Positions 48,928 to 59,322 of a stretch of 64,000 bases of DNA are shown here, piece by piece. Both the position numbers and the translations under genes were made by a program. Origin of the DNA: Stenotrophomonas sp. 169. GTDB lineage: Bacteria; Pseudomonadota; Gammaproteobacteria; Xanthomonadales; Xanthomonadaceae. Where the stretch lies: the NCBI RefSeq assembly GCF_014621775.1, contig NZ_CP061204.1:1570501-1634500 (forward strand). The letters are read 5' to 3'. The notes under the pieces were generated by a model that saw nothing but the letters and a program-made list of their open reading frames with translations, was not told the origin of the DNA and did not search any database. Every line of letters begins with the position of its first letter. Position 1 is the first letter of the stretch.

Positions 48928-51228
48928 ATGCACCCCAATTACCGATCCTTCCGTCGCCACCCGCTGGCGCTGGCCTGCGCTGCATTGTCACTGGGCATGG
49001 CGGCACCGTCTTTCGCCCAGCAGGCCGGCGGGGCCCCCAGCGCCACGGCGCTGGACGCCATCACCGTGACCGCCGAGCGGCGCGAGCAGAACCTGCAGGA
49101 GGTGCCCGTATCGGTGGGCGTAGTGCAGGGCGAGAAGCTGCGCGACTACACCGCAGGTGGCGATGACACCCTGCTGGCGCTGTCCGGCCGCGTGCCGAGC
49201 TTCTATGCCGAAACCACCACGGGCCGCATCTTCCCGCGCTTCTACATCCGTGGCCTGGGCAACATCGACTTCTACCTGGGTGCCTCGCAGCCGGTATCCA
49301 TCATCCAGGATGACGTGGTGCTGGAGCACGTGGTGCTGAAGTCCAATCCGGTTTACGACGTGGACCAGATCGAGGTGCTGCGCGGCCCGCAGGGTACCTT
49401 GTTCGGCCGCAACACCACCGCCGGCATCGTCAAGTTCGACACCATCAAGCCCAGCCAGGATCCGAGCGGGCGCGTCAATGCCAGCTACGGCACCCACAAC
49501 AGCGTGGCCGTCGATGCCGGCTTCGGGGCGCCGATCAACGACATCGCGGCGTTCCGAGTGTCGGCGCTTTACCAGCACCGCGATGACTACGTCGACAACA
49601 CCTACGCCGGCTCCAGTGCGGATGGCACGGTAGCGCCGCGCAAGAACGCGATGGGGGGCTTCGACGATCGCAACGTGCGCGCGCAGCTCCTGCTGACCCC
49701 GACCGACGCGTTCTCGGTGCTGGCCTCGGCCCATGCGCGTGATTACGAAGGCACCTCCACGCTGTTCCTGCGCAATGCGATCAGCAAGGGCTCCAACCAG
49801 CCCACCGCGCCGCGCGATCGGGTGGCGTATGACGAGGCCGCCAACAATCCGCAGGCGTACAAGACGTACGGCGGATCGGTGAAGGCCACCTACGATTTCG
49901 GCAATGTCGAGCTGACCTCGATCACCGCCTACGAGACCACCTCCGGCTACAGCCGTGGCGACACCGATGGCGGCGCGGCGGCCAACTTCCCGGTCAACGG
50001 CGTGCCCAACGGCTTTGGCCAGTCGATGGGCCAGGTGCGCGACCTGGACCAGTGGACCCAGGAAGTACGGCTGGCCAGCGTCGGCGAAGACCGCCTCAAG
50101 TGGCAGGTCGGTGCGTTCTACTTCGATGGCCGTGACACCACCGATTTCTACCAGCGGGCGTGGTTCCTGCAGGGTGCGGCGCGCAACCCGAACAACTGGG
50201 TGCGCCTGCGCAATACCAATACGTCCTTCGCGGGCTTCGGCCAGCTCAGCTATGCCGCTACCGACAAGCTGACCCTCACCGCCGGCCTGCGCCAGACCCG
50301 TGACGAAAAGCGCACACGCCTGTTGAAGACCGCTGATACGGCGGCCGGGCTGGTCACCTATCGTGGCCGCACCGACGTGGAAATGAGCGACACCACGCCC
50401 AGCTGGGACCTCAGTGCGATGTACCAGGTCAACGACCAGGTGGGTGTCTACGCCAAGGTCGCGCGGGGCTTCCGGGGCCCGACGATCCAGGGTCGCTCGG
50501 CGGTGTTCAACTCGGACTTCACCACCGCCGAGTCGGAAACCATCCTGTCCTGGGAAGCCGGCGTGAAAAGCAGCCTGTGGGACAATCGCCTGCGCCTGAA
50601 CGCTACGGCCTTCACCTACGCGGTCAACGATATCCAGCTCAACGGCAACGATTCGGACGGCAACGGCGTGCTGTTCAACGCCGACAAGGCGCGCGCCTAC
50701 GGCCTGGAGGCGGACATGGAGCTGCGCCCGATCCCGAACCTGACCCTGAGTGCCGGCCTGAGCCTGCTGCACAGCGAGATCCAGGACGACCGCGTGTATG
50801 CACAGGTCTGCGCCCTGAACGGCGTGGTGGTGTGTACGGTGGCCGACCCGACGATCAAGGTGGGGGCCAACACGTTCGCGCAGATCAACGGCAATCCGCT
50901 GCCGAACGCGCCGAAGTACGGGATCAACCTTGCCGCGCGCTACGACATCCCGCTCAACGACGCCGGCACGCTGTTCGTATCGACGGACTGGAACAAGCAG
51001 GGCTATACCAGCTTCGTGCTGTATGACTCGGCGGAGTTCAATTCCAAGGGCGACTTCGAAGGCGGCCTGAAGCTGGGCTACTCCGGCAACTACGGCGCGT
51101 ACGAAGTGGCGCTGTTCGCGCGCAACATCACCAACGAGAAGAATCTCAAGGGTGTGATCGAGAACTACATGGCTGCGGTGTACAACGAGCCGCGCACCGT
51201 CGGCGTGTCGTTGAACATGAACTGGTAA
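48928..51228 (+). CDS. TonB-dependent outer-membrane receptor
   Basis: Encodes 766 residues. A signal peptide (LALACAALSLGMAAPSFAQ) is followed by a TonB-box region (LDAITVTAERREQNLQ), the plug domain to about 190 (VDQIEVLRGPQGTLFGRN, then TAGIVKF) and a beta-barrel ending in an aromatic residue (LNMNW). The substrate is not apparent: iron-siderophore or a sugar/vitamin are all possible in this family, and no transport or enzyme genes lie next to it. ATG 48928 is chosen for the signal peptide; the frame is open to 48832. Confidence 0.93.
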   Translation: MHPNYRSFRRHPLALACAALSLGMAAPSFAQQAGGAPSATALDAITVTAERREQNLQEVPVSVGVVQGEKLRDYTAGGDDTLLALSGRVPSFYAETTTGRIFPRFYIRGLGNIDFYLGASQPVSIIQDDVVLEHVVLKSNPVYDVDQIEVLRGPQGTLFGRNTTAGIVKFDTIKPSQDPSGRVNASYGTHNSVAVDAGFGAPINDIAAFRVSALYQHRDDYVDNTYAGSSADGTVAPRKNAMGGFDDRNVRAQLLLTPTDAFSVLASAHARDYEGTSTLFLRNAISKGSNQPTAPRDRVAYDEAANNPQAYKTYGGSVKATYDFGNVELTSITAYETTSGYSRGDTDGGAAANFPVNGVPNGFGQSMGQVRDLDQWTQEVRLASVGEDRLKWQVGAFYFDGRDTTDFYQRAWFLQGAARNPNNWVRLRNTNTSFAGFGQLSYAATDKLTLTAGLRQTRDEKRTRLLKTADTAAGLVTYRGRTDVEMSDTTPSWDLSAMYQVNDQVGVYAKVARGFRGPTIQGRSAVFNSDFTTAESETILSWEAGVKSSLWDNRLRLNATAFTYAVNDIQLNGNDSDGNGVLFNADKARAYGLEADMELRPIPNLTLSAGLSLLHSEIQDDRVYAQVCALNGVVVCTVADPTIKVGANTFAQINGNPLPNAPKYGINLAARYDIPLNDAGTLFVSTDWNKQGYTSFVLYDSAEFNSKGDFEGGLKLGYSGNYGAYEVALFARNITNEKNLKGVIENYMAAVYNEPRTVGVSLNMNW

Positions 51229-51239
51229 CGGATAACCGG

Positions 51240-51295
51240 CAGTGACGGCCGCTGGCCGTCACTGCCACTGTTTGACGGCCAGCGGCCGTCACTAC
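51240..51295. repeat. Head-to-head SMAG pair of the TGACGGCC type
   Basis: GCAGTGACGGCC-GCT-GGCCGTCACTG (51239-51264 region) is followed by an inverted unit 51273-51295 ending in CTAC. The pair fills the gap between the converging TonB receptor and rnd genes and may act as their terminator. Confidence 0.85.
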
Positions 51296-51303
51296 CGGGT
51301 TCG

Positions 51304-52377
51304 TCAGGGCAGCAACGGCTGCAGCTTCGGCTCCAGCACCTGCTGGCGCCAGCCGGCCAGCGGGGCAGGCCAGGTGCGGCGCTCCAGGTAGCTTTCCAGG
51401 TGCTTGCGCGATGCCAGCACGCCGTCCGGCAGGTCCAGTTCGCGGCTGCATTCGGCAACGGCATCCTGCAGTTTCTTCAGTGCCTGTTTGTTGGTGTCGG
51501 TGGCCGGCAGGATCCGTGGTGCCTCGGCTTCATCTGCCAGCGGGGTATTCAGTGCCTGCCATACCGCGCCGGCCAGCTTGCGCGGCGCCTTCGGGAACTG
51601 GTCGAACAGCCGGCCCAGCGCCGCTTCGTCGACAGGCGGGACGCGTGCCAGCGTGGCCGCCAGCTCGTTGTCCAGGATCCAGCTGCGCGGGCGATCGCTT
51701 GCCCGGGCCTGCACGTCACGCCAACGCAGCAGGCGCAGCAGCCGATGCTGGGCAGCCACATCGAGGAACTGCGCGGAGCGCATGCCCAGGTGCGGCCAGA
51801 GGTCTTCGTCGTTGGCCACGCTGGCCAGCAGGCGCTCGCCGTCGTCAGCCAGCCACTGCAGGCGACCCTGTGCCTCCAGCTTGGAGCTGATGGCATCGTG
51901 CAGGGCGAACAGGTGCTCGACATCGTCGGCGGCGTACTGCAGCTGGGAGTCCGACAGCGGGCGGCGCATCCAGTCCGAGCGGGTCTCGCCCTTCGCCAAC
52001 GCCACGCCGGTGATTTCCTGCACCAGTTTCTGGTAGCCCATGCCACCGCCGATGCCCGCCAGTGAGGCGCCGATCTGGGTGTCGAACAGTGGTCGGGGCA
52101 GGGCACCACAGGTGTGCTTGAACGCCACCAGGTCTTCGCTGGCGCTGTGCATCACTTTCACGATGGAGGTATCGGTGAGCCACGGCGCAAGGGCCTCGGC
52201 CATGCCGGGGGCGAGCGGATCGATCAGCAGGATCTCTTCGCCGACCGCCATCTGCACCAGGGCCAGTTGGGGCCAGAAGGTGCGTTCGCGGATGAACTCG
52301 GTATCCAGGCCGATGCGGGTGGGGCGCTGCGCATGGCGCGCCTGCAGGTCTGCGGGGGTGGTGATCCAGATTGCCAC
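51304..52377 (-). CDS. rnd: Ribonuclease D
   Basis: Encodes 357 residues (E. coli 375). RNase D trims tRNA 3' ends. The DEDD exonuclease motifs are seen as GLDTEFIRERTFWPQLALVQ, VKVMHSASEDLVAF, LFDTQIGASL and YAADDVEHLFALHDAI, followed by an HRDC domain (about 210-290). The start is GTG 52377 (MAIWITTPADLQ). Confidence 0.96.
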   Translation of the reverse strand: MAIWITTPADLQARHAQRPTRIGLDTEFIRERTFWPQLALVQMAVGEEILLIDPLAPGMAEALAPWLTDTSIVKVMHSASEDLVAFKHTCGALPRPLFDTQIGASLAGIGGGMGYQKLVQEITGVALAKGETRSDWMRRPLSDSQLQYAADDVEHLFALHDAISSKLEAQGRLQWLADDGERLLASVANDEDLWPHLGMRSAQFLDVAAQHRLLRLLRWRDVQARASDRPRSWILDNELAATLARVPPVDEAALGRLFDQFPKAPRKLAGAVWQALNTPLADEAEAPRILPATDTNKQALKKLQDAVAECSRELDLPDGVLASRKHLESYLERRTWPAPLAGWRQQVLEPKLQPLLP

Positions 52378-52445
52378 GGGGCGTTCGACTTCTCGCGTTT
52401 GCTCAGGCAGGGGAGAATAGCCTAACGTCGGCCGTCACCCCCGGC

Positions 52446-54341
52446 ATGAAGGAGATGGTTTTGCGTTTGCCGCGCCTGCACCTGCTGTTGACCGCCCTGT
52501 GGCTGCTGGGCGCGACCGGCTGCGGAGAGCCACCACCGCCCCCGGCGCAGACGCCGCCGGGCAAGGCCGCACCGCCTGCCCCGGCGCCGGATGCGCAGGA
52601 GGCCAGCAGCGGCACGGTCACCATAGGGGGCGAGGACGAGGCTGAGACGGTGCAGCGTTGGACGCCGCCGTCGGTACAGATCGATGCCGCCGATCGCGCT
52701 GCGGCGCGCCGGGCCGCCGATGAGGCCCTGCGTGAGGGGCGTCTGTACGAATCCGCCGAGGATGCCATTCCGATCTGGCTGGCGCTGCTGCAACAGGATC
52801 CGGACGACCGCCGTGCGCGGCAGGGACTGCAGCGTGCACGTGGTGCGTTGCTGGCGCAGGCCGATGCGCTGTTGGCGCAGCCGCTGCAGCAGCGCATGGC
52901 CCTGGCCGAAGCCACCCAGCTGGCGCTGGTCCTGATGACCATCGCGCCCGATGATGAAAAGGTGCGCGCGCTGCAGCAGCGTGTAGAGCGTGCCCAGCGT
53001 GTCGTGGCCTTCAACCGCGCGGGCGAGGATGACCTGCGGGCCGGGCAGATCGGCGAAGACGGCGACGGCGCGATCGTCAATTTCCGCGAGGCACTGGCCC
53101 TGGACAAAGACAATGGACGCGCTCGCCAGGGTCTCGCCGCGGCGGAGAGCGGGCTGATCGGCCGTGCCGAGCGTGCCGCCCGGTCAGCGGACTTCGCCGC
53201 TGCTGGGCGCTGGCTGGCCGAGGCGAGCAAGGTCCATGACGCGTCCCCCACCATTTCCGACGCCTTCGAGCGGATCGAGGCGATCCGCGCCGCCACGCTG
53301 GCCACGCTGCGCGACCAGGGCCTGCGTGACCTGGTCACCCCGCAGGGCCTGAAGCCGGCACGGGAGAAGCTGGAAGCCGCGATGCGCATCGCGCTGCCCG
53401 GTGACCCGGCGGTAGCCCTGCTGCGCGAGCGCATTGAACTGGCCACCCACTACGGGAGCTTCCGCCCGGGGCAGGTGTTCAGCGACGCGCTGCGGGATGG
53501 GGGGCGCGGGCCGCAGATGACCGTCGTGCCGCATGGCGGCTTCCAGATGGGCGCCGGGCCGACCGAGCCTGGTGCCACCGATGCCGAACGCCCGTCGCAT
53601 TACGTCCGCTTCGAGCGCGGCTTTGCGATGGCGATCACGGAGGTCACGGTGGACGATTTTGCGCGCTTCGTGAAATCGGCCAATGCACGTCCGCGCGCGA
53701 CCCGGCGCGGCCATTCCATCGTCTATGACGAGCGCAGTGGCAACTTCATCCGCCGCAGCGGCGTGGACTGGCAGTCCGATTACGATGGCGGCCGCGCGTT
53801 GGCCAACCAGCCGGTGATGCACGTCAGCGTGCGCGACGCAGAAGCCTATGCCAGCTGGCTGAGCGAACAGACCGGCCGCTCGTATCGGCTGCCCAGCGAA
53901 GCCGAGTTCGAATATGCAATGCGTGCGGGCAACGCCGGGCGCTATCCCTGGGGCGATGGCGGGAAGCCGCCGGAGGACTCGGGCAACTTCACCGGCAGCC
54001 TGGACGTGTCGCCGTCCGGTCGACGCTGGGCGAATGCGTTCATCGGGTACGGCGACGGGTACTGGGGCGCGGCGCCGGTGGCAATGTTCAAGCCCAACGC
54101 CTGGGGCCTGCATGACATGGCGGGCAACCTGAGCGAGTGGGTGGCCGACTGCTGGCACGCCAGTTACCGCCGCGCGCCCGCCGATGGCGCGGCCTGGTAC
54201 AACCCGGGCTGCCGGGCACGCGTCATACGCGGCGGCAACTGGGCCAACTCGCCTGAACAGACCCGTGCGGCATGGCGGCAGTCCCAGGATTCGGACACCA
54301 CCAGCGCGCGTATCGGCTTCCGCCTGGTGCGCGGCATCTGA
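52446..54341 (+). CDS. SUMF1/FGE-domain lipoprotein with repeat N terminus
   Basis: Encodes 631 residues. The N terminus (LHLLLTALWLLGATGCGEPP) is a lipoprotein-like signal, then a Pro/Ala linker and a helical repeat region (about 80-335) that looks TPR-like (GDGAIVNFREALALDKDNGR). The last 270 residues form a formylglycine-generating-enzyme/sulfatase-modifying fold: PHGGFQMGAG, ITEVTVDDFARFVKSA, YRLPSEAEFEYAMRAG, WGLHDMAGNLSEWVADCW, RVIRGGNWANSPEQTRAAWR. The catalytic cysteines of true FGE are not obvious, so a binding role is likely. ATG 52446 is used. Confidence 0.85.
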   Translation: MKEMVLRLPRLHLLLTALWLLGATGCGEPPPPPAQTPPGKAAPPAPAPDAQEASSGTVTIGGEDEAETVQRWTPPSVQIDAADRAAARRAADEALREGRLYESAEDAIPIWLALLQQDPDDRRARQGLQRARGALLAQADALLAQPLQQRMALAEATQLALVLMTIAPDDEKVRALQQRVERAQRVVAFNRAGEDDLRAGQIGEDGDGAIVNFREALALDKDNGRARQGLAAAESGLIGRAERAARSADFAAAGRWLAEASKVHDASPTISDAFERIEAIRAATLATLRDQGLRDLVTPQGLKPAREKLEAAMRIALPGDPAVALLRERIELATHYGSFRPGQVFSDALRDGGRGPQMTVVPHGGFQMGAGPTEPGATDAERPSHYVRFERGFAMAITEVTVDDFARFVKSANARPRATRRGHSIVYDERSGNFIRRSGVDWQSDYDGGRALANQPVMHVSVRDAEAYASWLSEQTGRSYRLPSEAEFEYAMRAGNAGRYPWGDGGKPPEDSGNFTGSLDVSPSGRRWANAFIGYGDGYWGAAPVAMFKPNAWGLHDMAGNLSEWVADCWHASYRRAPADGAAWYNPGCRARVIRGGNWANSPEQTRAAWRQSQDSDTTSARIGFRLVRGI

Positions 54342-54397
54342 GCTAGGATGGCGGCGTTCCCGCCCGTTCCGGCGGGTCTTGGCCAGGACGCTCGGTG

Positions 54398-55291
54398 ATG
54401 CGCAACGATCCCTTTTCCCGATCCCCGCAGCAGCGTCCGCGTCGCGGCCTGTTCGGCAACATCCGCTGGTGGGTGCTGCTGGCCTTCGCTGGTTACGCGG
54501 CGTTCTACTGGTTTTCCAACCGCACGGTGGATCCGTACACCGGCGAATCGGTGCTGATCGACAGCGCGCTGGATGCCGATCAGGAAAAGGCCCTCGGTCT
54601 GCAGGCCTACCAGCAGATCCTCGCGCAGGAGCGGCCGCTGGATCCCAACGCGCCGATGTCGCGCGACGTGCGTGACATCGCCCAGCGCCTGATCGCCAAG
54701 GTGGACGTGGTGGAAACCGCGCTGGCGCAGGAACACGGCCTGCAGCCGGGTCATTTTTCGCGCGGGTTTGATTGGGAAGTGAACGTCATCGAGTCCGAGC
54801 AGGCCAATGCGTTCTGCCTGCCCGGCGGCAAGATGGCGGTCTACACCGGGCTGGTACCGGTCGCGCAGACGCGCGATGCCATGGCCGTGGTGATGGGCCA
54901 TGAGATCGCCCATGCATTGCTGCGCCATGGCGCACAGCGCATGGCGCAGCAGAAGCTGACCCAGATCGGGCAGATGGCCGGCGCAGCCAGCGGCATGGCC
55001 CCGCAGCAACAGCAGATGGTGATGGCGGCAATGGGCTACGGTTACCTGCTGCCGTATGCGCGTGGCCATGAAACACAGGCCGACGAAGTGGGCCTGATGC
55101 TGGCGGCGGCCGCGTGTTTCGACCCGCGCGAAGCCGTGCCGCTGTGGGAACGGATGGGGCAGGCCAGCGGCGGCCAGTCGCAACCGGAGTTTTCCTCCAC
55201 CCATCCCAATCCCGGCACCCGTATCCAGAACCTGCAGGCGCTGATGCCCAAGGCGATGGAATACCGGCAGACGTTCTGCGAACAGAAATGA
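54398..55291 (+). CDS. M48-family metallopeptidase (LoiP/YcaL-like)
   Basis: Encodes 297 residues. One membrane helix (about 25-45) precedes a periplasmic zinc protease with HEIAH in VVMGHEIAHALLRHGAQRMA and the third ligand in HETQADEVGL. Family members (LoiP, YcaL, BepA group) degrade misfolded outer-membrane proteins. GTG 54395 is adjacent and in frame; ATG 54398 is preferred. Confidence 0.93.
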   Translation: MRNDPFSRSPQQRPRRGLFGNIRWWVLLAFAGYAAFYWFSNRTVDPYTGESVLIDSALDADQEKALGLQAYQQILAQERPLDPNAPMSRDVRDIAQRLIAKVDVVETALAQEHGLQPGHFSRGFDWEVNVIESEQANAFCLPGGKMAVYTGLVPVAQTRDAMAVVMGHEIAHALLRHGAQRMAQQKLTQIGQMAGAASGMAPQQQQMVMAAMGYGYLLPYARGHETQADEVGLMLAAAACFDPREAVPLWERMGQASGGQSQPEFSSTHPNPGTRIQNLQALMPKAMEYRQTFCEQK

Positions 55292-55297
55292 CCGGGT

Positions 55298-55319
55298 TGT
55301 GACGGCCGCTGGCCGTCAA
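55298..55319. repeat. Single TGACGGCC-type palindrome
   Basis: TGACGGCCGCTGGCCGTCA (55300-55318) lies between the converging M48 protease and xseA genes. Its GTAG end is replaced by GTTG. Confidence 0.8.
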
Positions 55320-55339
55320 TCCTTGCCGTCGATCTGGAC

Positions 55340-56683
55340 TCAGCGCTTGACGGCGGTCACCTGCACATCCAGCACGCCATCGCCCACGCGCGCCTGCAGC
55401 GCGTCGCCGGCCTGCACCTGCTCCACGCTGCGTACCAGCGTGCCATCGTCATGGCGGGTCAGAATGCTGTAGCCACGCGCAACAGTCGCCAGCGGGCTGA
55501 CCGCCTCCATTGAACGCGCAAGTCCCCGCAGGCGCAGCGCGTCGCGCTGCAGTTGGCGCTGCATTGCCGCATCCGGACGCCCGCGCAGTGCGAGCAGTCT
55601 CTGGCGCAGGGCATCAAGCTGGCGCTGCGGGTGATGACCGCGCAGCACCGCGGATGCGTGGCGCAGACGCGCCGTGCGCTGGTGCCGCTGCTGCGCCGCT
55701 ACCGCCTGCAGGCGCCGCCCCAGATCGGCATGGCGACGTTGCAGCAACTGCAGGCGGGCCTGTGGACTGCATGCGTTCAACCGCAGCATCAGCCGGTCCG
55801 CGCGCTGCATGGCCTGCGTCATCGTCTGCCGGTGCAGCTGCTGCAGGCGTGCGGCATCGCGGCGCAGGCGTCGCGCCAGGTCCTGCTGGTCAGGTACCAG
55901 CAGCTCGGCCGCCACCGACGGGGTGGGCGCGCGCAGATCGGCGGCGAAGTCGGTCAGGCTGAAGTCGGTCTCGTGGCCGACCGCCGACACGACCGGCGTG
56001 GTGCTGGCGGCCACCGCACGGGTCAGCGCCTCGTCGTTGAACGCCCACAGGTCTTCCAGCGATCCGCCACCGCGGGTCAACAGGATCACGTCGTAGCGGC
56101 CACTGGCATCGGCTGCCTGCAGAAGGCGGGTGATCTGCGCTGCTGCCGTCGCGCCCTGCACCAGGCTGGGCAGAACATCCACCTGCAACAGCGGGAAGCG
56201 GCGGGCGAGCACGCTGACCACGTCACGCACCGCGGCTCCGGTGGGCGAGGTGATCACCGCCAGCCGGCCGACGTGTGCGGGCAACGCGCGCTTGCGTTCG
56301 CTGGCGAACAGACCTTCGGCTTCCAGCCGCGCCTGCAGTTCCTCGAACGCACGGCGCAGGGCCCCTTCGCCGGCTTCCTCCATGTGATCGAGCACCATCT
56401 GGTACTCGCCGCGCGCGTCGTACAGCGTCACCCGGCCACGCACGAGCACGCGCATGCCCTCGCGCGGCACGAAGCGCAGCGCGCTGGCTTTCATGCGGAA
56501 CATCGCCGCGCGCAGCTGCGCCCGCGCATCCTTCAGCGTGAAGTACATATGGCCTGATGACGGCCGCGCCACGCTGCCCAGTTCGGCTTCCACCCAGATG
56601 GCCGGGAAGCTGCCTTCCAACAGGTCGCGCGCCAGCGTGTTGAGCTGGCTCGGAGTAAGCACATCGATGCTGCGTTGTTGCAT
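55340..56683 (-). CDS. xseA: Exodeoxyribonuclease VII large subunit
   Basis: Encodes 447 residues (E. coli 456). An N-terminal OB fold ([20 protein letters not shown]) precedes the catalytic domain ([53 protein letters not shown]) and a long coiled coil (about 270-385). The enzyme degrades single-stranded DNA together with XseB, which is not in the window. ATG 56683 is preferred over GTG 56692. Confidence 0.97.
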   Translation of the reverse strand: MQQRSIDVLTPSQLNTLARDLLEGSFPAIWVEAELGSVARPSSGHMYFTLKDARAQLRAAMFRMKASALRFVPREGMRVLVRGRVTLYDARGEYQMVLDHMEEAGEGALRRAFEELQARLEAEGLFASERKRALPAHVGRLAVITSPTGAAVRDVVSVLARRFPLLQVDVLPSLVQGATAAAQITRLLQAADASGRYDVILLTRGGGSLEDLWAFNDEALTRAVAASTTPVVSAVGHETDFSLTDFAADLRAPTPSVAAELLVPDQQDLARRLRRDAARLQQLHRQTMTQAMQRADRLMLRLNACSPQARLQLLQRRHADLGRRLQAVAAQQRHQRTARLRHASAVLRGHHPQRQLDALRQRLLALRGRPDAAMQRQLQRDALRLRGLARSMEAVSPLATVARGYSILTRHDDGTLVRSVEQVQAGDALQARVGDGVLDVQVTAVKR

Positions 56684-56740
56684 GGGAATCACGGACCAGC
56701 GTGGATCAGGCGCTCATGGTCGCACGTCACCCCGTGTGGA

Positions 56741-57811
56741 TCATCCCGCGCCGTGCTGGGCCAGCGCCCAATGCACGTGTTCGCGCACCATCTCGGACGG
56801 GTCGGCTGCGCGCGTGCGCAGGCTGTCCACCACCGGCGCGGAGGTGGGCGCATTGCCCAGCGCGACGGCGATGTTGCGCAGCCAGCGCTGGTGGCCGCTG
56901 CGACGGATCGGGCTGCCCTCGGTACGCTGCAGGAACTCCGCTTCGTCCCAGGCAAACAGTTCGTCCAACCGCGCCCGGTCGAGATTGTTGCGGGCACGGA
57001 AATCGGCTTCGTCGGTACGTTTGGCGAACTTGTTCCAGGGACAGACCAGTTGGCAATCGTCACAGCCGTAAATGCGATTGCCGATCAGCGGACGCATGTC
57101 CTCTGGTATCGCACCGTCATGCTCGATGGTCAGGTAGGAGATGCAGCGGCGCGCGTCCAGCCGCTGCGGCGCGATGATCGCCTGGGTGGGGCAGACCTCG
57201 ATGCAACGGGTGCAGGTGCCGCAGTGCGCACTCGCGGGCGTATCGATGGGCAGCGGCAGGTCGATGTAGATCTCGCCCAGGAAAAACCACGAGCCGCCGT
57301 TACGATCGATCAGGCAGGTGTGCTTGCCGATCCAGCCCAGCCCCGCATTGCGGCCCAGAGCGCGTTCCAGCACGGGCGCCGAATCCACGAAGACGCGGAA
57401 TCCCAGCGGTGCGACCTCATCGCTGATCTGCGTTGCCAGCTTCTGCAGCCGGTTGCGCATCAGCTTGTGGTAATCACGCCCCAGTGCATAGCGCGCGACA
57501 TAGGCGCGGCCCGGGTCGGCCAGGGTCGCCCAGGCTTCGGTGTCATCTTTGTGGCTGTAATCCATGCCCAGCGAGATCACCCGGACGGTGCCCGGCAGCA
57601 ACTCGGCAGGGCGCGCGCGCAGGGTGCCGTGGCGGGCCATCCAGTCCATCGTGCCGTACAGGCCCTGGCCCAGCCAGTCCGCCAGATGCGCTTCGTCTTC
57701 GGCCAGATCGACGCCCGCGATGCCACAGCGCTGGAAGCCATGCGCGCGGGCGAGGGCGCGGATGCGCTGTACGGCCAGGTGGGGATCGACGGGGGCAGGG
57801 GCGGGGGACAT
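56741..57811 (-). CDS. queG: Epoxyqueuosine reductase QueG
   Basis: Encodes 356 residues (E. coli 379). QueG performs the last step of queuosine synthesis in tRNA, using cobalamin and two 4Fe-4S clusters. The cluster motifs are CGTCTRCIEVCPTQA and CDDCQLVCPWN, and GLGWIGKHTCLI is conserved near the active site. Start ATG 57811 is chosen; the frame is open to 57880. It is divergent from nnr, 23 bases away, and in other bacteria queG, nnr and tsaE are also neighbours. Confidence 0.96.
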   Translation of the reverse strand: MSPAPAPVDPHLAVQRIRALARAHGFQRCGIAGVDLAEDEAHLADWLGQGLYGTMDWMARHGTLRARPAELLPGTVRVISLGMDYSHKDDTEAWATLADPGRAYVARYALGRDYHKLMRNRLQKLATQISDEVAPLGFRVFVDSAPVLERALGRNAGLGWIGKHTCLIDRNGGSWFFLGEIYIDLPLPIDTPASAHCGTCTRCIEVCPTQAIIAPQRLDARRCISYLTIEHDGAIPEDMRPLIGNRIYGCDDCQLVCPWNKFAKRTDEADFRARNNLDRARLDELFAWDEAEFLQRTEGSPIRRSGHQRWLRNIAVALGNAPTSAPVVDSLRTRAADPSEMVREHVHWALAQHGAG

Positions 57812-57834
57812 GGGGGCAAGTATAGAATCCCTGC

Positions 57835-59322
57835 ATGCATGAGCTTTCCGATCTGTTCGATTCCGCTGCGGCCCGTTCATTGGACGCGCGCGCTTCCGCC
57901 ATGGCGGGCGACGATGGCCAGACGCTGATGGCGGCTGCTGGACACGCCGCCTGGCAATGCCTGATGCAGCAGTGGCCGGAAGCGCGGCACGTCTGCGTCG
58001 TGGTCGGCGCAGGCAACAACGGCGGCGATGGCCTGGTGCTGGCCCTGCATGCGCTGCAGGCCGGGCACCACGTCACGGTGATGGGGCTGAGCGGAAAGCC
58101 GCCAGCGACCGCCCTGGCTGCGTGGGCGGCGTCCGCGTTCTTCGAAGCAGGCGGTGTGATCAACGCGTTTTCCGGCTCGTTACCCGTGTCCGACGTGCTG
58201 GTGGATGCGTTGTTCGGCATCGGCCTGCAGGACGCGCCGCGCGCCGATGCCGCCGCGCTGATCGAGGCGATGAACGCGCATCCGGCCCCGGTATTCGCGC
58301 TGGACGTGCCCAGTGGCGTGGACGCCGACCGCGGCAGCGCGCGCGGTGCAGCGGTGCGCGCGAAGCTGACGCTGCAGTTCATCGTGGCCCACCGTGGGCT
58401 TTATACGGGGGACGGGCTCGAGCACGCCGGCGAACGCAGGCTGGCGCCGTTGTCGGTGCCCGACAGCGTGCGTGCCAGCGTGCCGGCGGCTGCGGCGCTC
58501 TGGCACCAGGACCGTGCGGCTGCGTTGCTGCCCCCACGCCGCCTCAACGCCCACAAAGGCAGTTCGGGCCACGTGCTGTGCGTGGGCGGGAATCATGGCA
58601 GCGGTGGCGCGCTCCTGCTGACCGCGCATGCAGCGCTGCGAGCGGGTGCGGGCCTGGCCAGCCTGGCCACGCGGGCCGAGCACGTGGCGGCGGCCCTGGC
58701 CCGCCTGCCCGAAGCGATGTGTCATGCCGTGGACAGCGACGCGGCACTGCAGGACGTGTTGCAACGCGCGAGCGTCGTCGCGATCGGCCCCGGGCTTGGC
58801 CAGGACGACTGGGCGCGTGCCCTGTGGCGAGGCGTGCGTGACAGCGGCAAGCCGCTGATCGTGGACGCCGATGCACTGAACCTGCTCGCGCAGGATCCGC
58901 AGCCCCTGCCGCAGGCCGTGCTGACCCCTCACCCCGGTGAGGCGGCACGCCTGCTGCACTCGACGACGGCGGCGGTACAGGCCGATCGCTTCGCCGCCGC
59001 CGCTGCGTTGGCCGATCGCTTCCACGCTGTCGTGGTGCTGAAGGGGGCAGGCAGCCTGGTCGCCGCGCCCGGTCGGTGCCCTGCGGTGATTGCCGCCGGC
59101 AACCCCGGCATGGCCGTGGGCGGCATGGGAGACCTGCTGACCGGCATCATCGCCGCCCTGCGTGCGCAAGGCCTGGAGCCGTTCCCTGCGGCGGCGGGCG
59201 GCGCCCTCCTGCATGGCCTGGCCGGCGATGTCGCGGCACGCGACGGCGCGCGGGGCCTGCTTCCCACTGATCTGCTGGCGCCCCTGCGCCGGCTCTGCAA
59301 CCCGGAACCGCGTGATGTTTGA
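57835..59322 (+). CDS. nnr: Bifunctional NAD(P)HX epimerase/dehydratase
   Basis: Encodes 495 residues. It repairs hydrated NADH and NADPH. The N-terminal epimerase (YjeF-N, about 1-210) has VVVGAGNNGGDGLVLALHAL and the LDVPSGVDADRG motif. The C-terminal ribokinase-like dehydratase (about 220-490) has KGSSGHVLCVGGNHGSGGAL, TPHPGEAARL and the NPGMAVGGMGDLLTGIIAAL loop. Its last eight bases overlap tsaE, so the two are probably translated together. Confidence 0.96.
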   Translation: MHELSDLFDSAAARSLDARASAMAGDDGQTLMAAAGHAAWQCLMQQWPEARHVCVVVGAGNNGGDGLVLALHALQAGHHVTVMGLSGKPPATALAAWAASAFFEAGGVINAFSGSLPVSDVLVDALFGIGLQDAPRADAAALIEAMNAHPAPVFALDVPSGVDADRGSARGAAVRAKLTLQFIVAHRGLYTGDGLEHAGERRLAPLSVPDSVRASVPAAAALWHQDRAAALLPPRRLNAHKGSSGHVLCVGGNHGSGGALLLTAHAALRAGAGLASLATRAEHVAAALARLPEAMCHAVDSDAALQDVLQRASVVAIGPGLGQDDWARALWRGVRDSGKPLIVDADALNLLAQDPQPLPQAVLTPHPGEAARLLHSTTAAVQADRFAAAAALADRFHAVVVLKGAGSLVAAPGRCPAVIAAGNPGMAVGGMGDLLTGIIAALRAQGLEPFPAAAGGALLHGLAGDVAARDGARGLLPTDLLAPLRRLCNPEPRDV